Assembly: GCA_025677835.1 (NCBI GenBank)
Contig: JAIXMR010000043.1
Coordinates: forward strand, 1 to 64,000
Origin: Sporodiniella umbellata
Taxonomy: Eukaryota; Mucoromycota; Mucoromycetes; Mucorales; Rhizopodaceae
DNA length: 64,000 bases
Direction: 5' to 3'
Position 1 is the stretch's first letter. Every line of letters begins with the position of its first letter. Shown here one piece after another: positions 60,452 to 64,000 of this stretch. Under the pieces are notes generated by a model. The model had not been told where the DNA came from and did not search any database. It worked only from the letters and a program-made list of their open reading frames with translations. The translations under genes and the position numbers were made by a program.

Positions 60452-61805
60452 TTTTGTTTTGAAAAAAAAAAAACCAAACACACGTTCACACACTGACAAC
60501 AAAAAAAAAAGAGGGAGAAAAAGATGAGAGAAAACTCCCAAAAAGGAACAGCGGCGATAAAGGCCTGGCTGATTTTTTCTGACGCTATTTTCAGTTTAAA
60601 ATAGCGGTTTTGAGAAAACCACTTTGCTATTTAATGATATGTTAACTGGTTTTGACCTAATATGTTAGGGCACATTTTAAAAAAAAAATTTCTCCAAAAG
60701 CTGATTCTATAGATTAACAGTTGAAGTAAATCTTGCGTGTTGAGCATTATTTTTATTTTCTGGCTAACAAATTAATTATCTGCTGTACATATCAGTACAC
60801 TCGTCCAATACCATCAGCTTTCAAGATAACAAAGCTTCTGTAGGGTTTATATCGAATTTTTAATCCCCCCTTAGCCTTTTATCATTTCTGTTTGGTTCCT
60901 CGAAAAATTCTCTCGTGTATTATTATATAAAACACCAACCGGCTTGACTATAGCAATACACTAGCTCTTAATATCTGACGCCTCTATTCGCTGAAGCTCC
61001 AATAAAGGCCACATTCTCTTTTTTTTTTTTCAATTGAAAAATTACCATCCAAAATCAATTGGACTGTTTACCTCACCTTGTAGTAGAGGAAGTAAAAATA
61101 GAGACCAGAAATAAAAAATTAAAAAAATTAAAAAGCGAACACAGATTTATGCATAGACGTATTCGTTTACAAAACAAGGTTTGCAACGGCAATTATGATT
61201 GTAATGAAGTTCATTCATAAAACCCTGATAGATTAATGGGGCCCATATAGACGATTGCGACTATTTAAAATGTGTGATGCTATGAGACATATTCTTTGTA
61301 ACACTAATACATGTTTGATACGGTTTAAGAACCCAAGAGTACTACAACCTTTAGCACATTTTACTTTATCAAACAAATCATAATAACCTCTTAAAATACT
61401 GAATCTATTAACTTCGGCAGCTATTGAGCCCCTTTCTCTCTCTTTTTTTTTTTTGGTACTTTCTTGCTAAAAATTGTAAGGTCTTTTTTTCGATCGACGC
61501 TGCAAAGTACGTTATCTTGTATAGAAAAATAGGGAATACCTTAAATGTTAACTCACTTGGCTCATATCTGTTCCATATTTGGCTTTTTTTTAATACGCCT
61601 CTGTCACAGCTTTTAATTCTTTATGTCCGTATGTTTACCTTTACTTATGGGACCTTTTAACGCTATTTTATGAACAATATCAATCCTTGATCCGCTGAAA
61701 GTCATTAAAGTTAAATAGAACATATTTATTATTCAAAAAATTACCGTATAATCGTTGCAAGCAGTAAAAGGGGCAACTTTTATATTAATGTATTTGATTT
61801 GACTG
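60452..61805. other. AT-rich spacer
   Basis: The TM9 promoter lies just right of 60451. The rest is AT-rich, with T runs near 61020-61030 and 61442-61455. No gene recognised. It is adjacent to the possible TnpB/Fanzor relic, but I found no matching second or third RuvC motif here. Confidence 0.5.
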
Positions 61806-62275
61806 TTATTTTTCAGCCTTATTTTTCGTCTTTCGTAATTTCTTTTGGTATACAGTGGGTCCTACCAAAAGACGGTAGTCAGCCACTCTGACTTGGTGTT
61901 TGTCGGCCAACCCAACTACAACAGTAAACACAGACTTTCTTCCTGGATCAACGAAATTTAGTCTACTTAAAACTTCGGGTTCCCGATACTGAAAACTCTA
62001 TGAAGCTCAGTTGATAAAGTTGTTTCGTTTTGAACCAAGAACGACAGCGCATTCATATTGACATTTAGGGATCTCCATCGATATGGTGGGTTTGGACAAA
62101 TAATCAACAGTCTACCTATTGCAAACTGCCGTATATCATAGGAAGAATGATTTTGATTTTTTTTATATAAACAGATACTATTTATGAGAGATAATGGTTT
62201 TATTTAGTTGTAAATGCAAAGAAACGCTTTAAAGAGACAGATTTTGTGACCAAAGTGCGAAGCAAGTTGCGCGTA
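61806..62275 (-). pseudogene. Possible Fanzor/TnpB-like (IS605 OrfB-type) relic
   Basis: Three minus-strand pieces in different frames look like parts of one decayed protein. The most telling (61806 to about 62005) reads EVLSRLNFVDPGRKSVFTVV, then VGLADKHQVRVADYRLL, VGPTVYQKKLRKTKNK, and a stop. FVDPGRKSVFT resembles the RuvC-I Asp motif of TnpB/Fanzor nucleases (IDPG--). Just upstream, about 62010-62155, another frame has ICPNPPYRWRSLNVNMNALS; further up, about 62205-62275, NLLRTLVTKSVSLKRFFAF. Frame changes and stops between them mean it is broken. No RuvC-II or RuvC-III part was found. The call rests on one motif and context, so it is tentative. Confidence 0.35.
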
Positions 62276-63733
62276 CCTTATATTTTCAATTTCAGAGCCT
62301 CTGATAAAGCAATGTTAACAGGCCTCCCAAGTTCATATATACAAAAATACAGAAGAAAGCGCCTCTTTTCGATAAGCTTTGTAGGCGTGGGATTCATTAG
62401 TTGAAGATTAATAAAGACATTATAACTAAAGCGTTTATTCAAACATACCAAGAAAACGCTTTGAATTAACTGAAACCGATATAGATAGAAAATCACTCTT
62501 TTTCAAAAGCTTCAACTATAGTATTCAAATAAAATACAGGGGCTTTGGCCCATACTTTGAAGATAGACGACATAGACTGACACCACGAGCTAACTTGGCG
62601 TCATACAAAATAAGTGTGTTTTTTCTTCTAAGGTTGTTCCGATCAGTGAAAAAGCCAAAGAAAACTCCACTGTCATTCTATACACGTTTGCTATTAACAA
62701 CTAGGCATACTGACAGCTGGAATAGCTGTTGATATACATTGACAATAATTAGGAAAAAGAAGCTAAAAAATTTGAGTCTAGAAACAGCGACATACATCAA
62801 GATGTTGGAATAGCAGGTATGTTATTAAGTACAGTTTGATAGCAACTTAGCGTTTCTTTTATTTTAAACCTGTATTAACTCTGTGTGGTCTAAGGTTTAA
62901 CTATTGGAGCACATTCTCTTTGTATAAATGCTAAAAGTTTACTACGATACAATAAAAGGCTAAGCTTAACAGAAAGGGATTGGGGCTAGTGAAAGTACCA
63001 GTGTCTTTTTTTTCGCCCGTAAATCCTTGGGATGTAATGAGTACAAGTATTTGATTATAACTACGCTATAGTTTATAGAAATTGTGGTTGACTTCAAAGC
63101 AAAAGTCTAAAGTGTTCTGCAATCTTTTTCTGCTGCGAGAATCAGTCGTCTAGAACAATGACACCGTCAAATTTGATAGGCTAAAACAATACAATCGTAG
63201 ATTTTGCTGAAAACCAAGATCCAAACTTTCGGCTCATCCAATATAGATACAAGACAATGCCTCATCAATTATACGAGATTTTGGGTATACAAGAAGATCA
63301 AAAAGCGGTTATATACTGACAGACAGATACAACTGATGGGCTGTCCTTTTTTCTAGCTTTATCAGATGCACATAACGATGTTTTAAATCTCAGATGGTGT
63401 TCTCGACACTGCGCTTGCTGCGTGTAGCATAAAACAAACTTATTTTCCCGTAGATGACAGAAGGAATATATGATTAGTTGGTACTTGCAGTTTTGAGCAG
63501 TTGTCTTTATTTTGGTTGTAAAACGTAGAGCGGATATTTTGGAAGTCTAAAAGCAGTGCAAGCTTCGTTTTCATTGGTAACCGAGAAAAAAAAAGGATGA
63601 TTTGTTTCTCGCTAGTTGAGAATGGACCTTTTTTTTTTTTTTTCGTGACCTCTCTTTTAAGCTTGGACCCTGTATTCTAACCTTCTTTTTTTTTTTTTTT
63701 TTTCCTTCTTGTCAACTACAGCACTTTACAGCA
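62276..63733. other. AT-rich spacer upstream of the MSS51-like gene
   Basis: No intact gene seen. Holds the J-domain-like fragment at 63257-63319 and two T runs at about 63629-63643 and 63687-63703, the second of which likely belongs to the promoter of the last gene. Confidence 0.5.
63257..63319 (+). pseudogene. J-domain-like N-terminal fragment
   Basis: ATG 63257 opens MPHQLYEILGIQEDQKAVIY and then a stop. LYEILGIQED is how many DnaJ proteins start, but the rest of the J-domain, including HPD, is absent in all frames nearby. It is too short to be sure; it may be chance or a gene remnant. Confidence 0.25.
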
Positions 63734-64000
63734 ATGAATAGACCTTGGGTATCCGCCTCTCGCCACTTATTAAGCCGAACCCTTACTCGCCCATGTTCAG
63801 CGCCTTTACGCAAAAGCTATGCCATCCGTAGACAATTAACACAATCTGTTGTTCGACCTGTCTCTTTCAGAGGCATGTTTCGCTCACCTAACGAAGAAAA
63901 ACGACAAGTACTTTTGGAGCAAGACAATCTTTTTCATGTGTTGTCAAGCTCGCCCATAGCAGAGCTTAAGGACAGAGCTTCTATGATTAAAAAATACGGC
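63734..64000 (+). CDS. MSS51: MSS51-like mitochondrial protein, N-terminal part (runs off window)
   Basis: The first 89 codons are present and the frame is open at the window edge. The N-terminus (MNRPWVSASRHLLSRTLTRP, then RKSYAIRRQL) is Arg/Ser-rich without acidic residues, a typical mitochondrial presequence. The sequence DNLFHVLSSSPIAELKDRAS, then MIKKYG, resembles the segment just before the Cys-rich region of Mss51 proteins, which activate COX1 translation in yeast. The diagnostic Cys motifs would lie beyond 64000, so the product name is provisional. T-rich tracts precede the ATG. Confidence 0.5.
   Translation, partial: MNRPWVSASRHLLSRTLTRPCSAPLRKSYAIRRQLTQSVVRPVSFRGMFRSPNEEKRQVLLEQDNLFHVLSSSPIAELKDRASMIKKYG

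Noticed and set aside
61851..61870. TA-CAGTGGGTCC sequence resembling a Tc1/mariner inverted repeat end
   Set aside because: It lies inside the continuous minus-strand frame with the DPGRK motif and has no partner repeat nearby.

Overview
This window is nuclear DNA of a filamentous, early-diverging fungus, most likely Mucoromycota (Mucorales-like). The reasons are spliced eukaryotic genes with many 40-90 nt GT-AG introns, yeast-like HIS6, ELG1, SKI3, BRO1 and PTC7, a PAS plus GATA-finger regulator, a fatty alcohol oxidase, very AT-rich spacers full of A/T homopolymers, and decayed Tc1/IS630-type transposases. The assignment is an inference from gene content, not a search result. Exon joins were worked out by hand from GT-AG sites, codon phase and conserved motifs.

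Layout: compact gene islands lie between gene-free AT-rich stretches of 1-5 kb. Island 1 (3.3-8.2 kb): FHIT-type hydrolase (-), HIS6 (+), GID8 (+), PAS/GATA factor (+). Spacer 8.2-13.6 kb holds a dead IS630/Tc1 transposase preceded by an array of about 20-nt motifs. Island 2 (13.6-22.2 kb): an unknown two-exon gene, ELG1 (+), BRO1 (-). Then come isolated genes: a small orphan (25.6 kb), PTC7 phosphatase (29.3 kb), and a carrier-carrier-thioester reductase (33.8 kb). Island 3 (38.3-42.7 kb): fatty alcohol oxidase (+), SET/NAP chaperone (+), ribosomal protein eL18 (-). Island 4 (44.5-49.4 kb): SH3-SAM-PH-CH polarity protein (+) facing a GCK/MST-type kinase (-). Island 5 (51.2-60.5 kb): RS/RRM protein (+), TMX-type thioredoxin protein (-), SKI3 (+), TM9/EMP70 protein (-). 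A possible Fanzor/TnpB-like relic lies at about 62 kb, and an MSS51-like gene starts at 63.7 kb and runs off the window.

The genes are mostly housekeeping and are not one pathway: histidine synthesis, GID-type degradation, PCNA unloading, ESCRT sorting, mRNA decay, polarity signalling, ribosome, ER folding and Golgi trafficking. The most unusual locus is the 608-residue protein with two nearly identical carrier domains fused to a thioester reductase and no adenylation domain. Other notable points are a 5-nt microexon in the FHIT gene, a coding exon consisting only of ATG in eL18, recurrent T(n)A(n) palindromes, and two distant arrays of a TTGGTCGGC-like motif. No tRNA, rRNA, CRISPR or complete transposon was seen.
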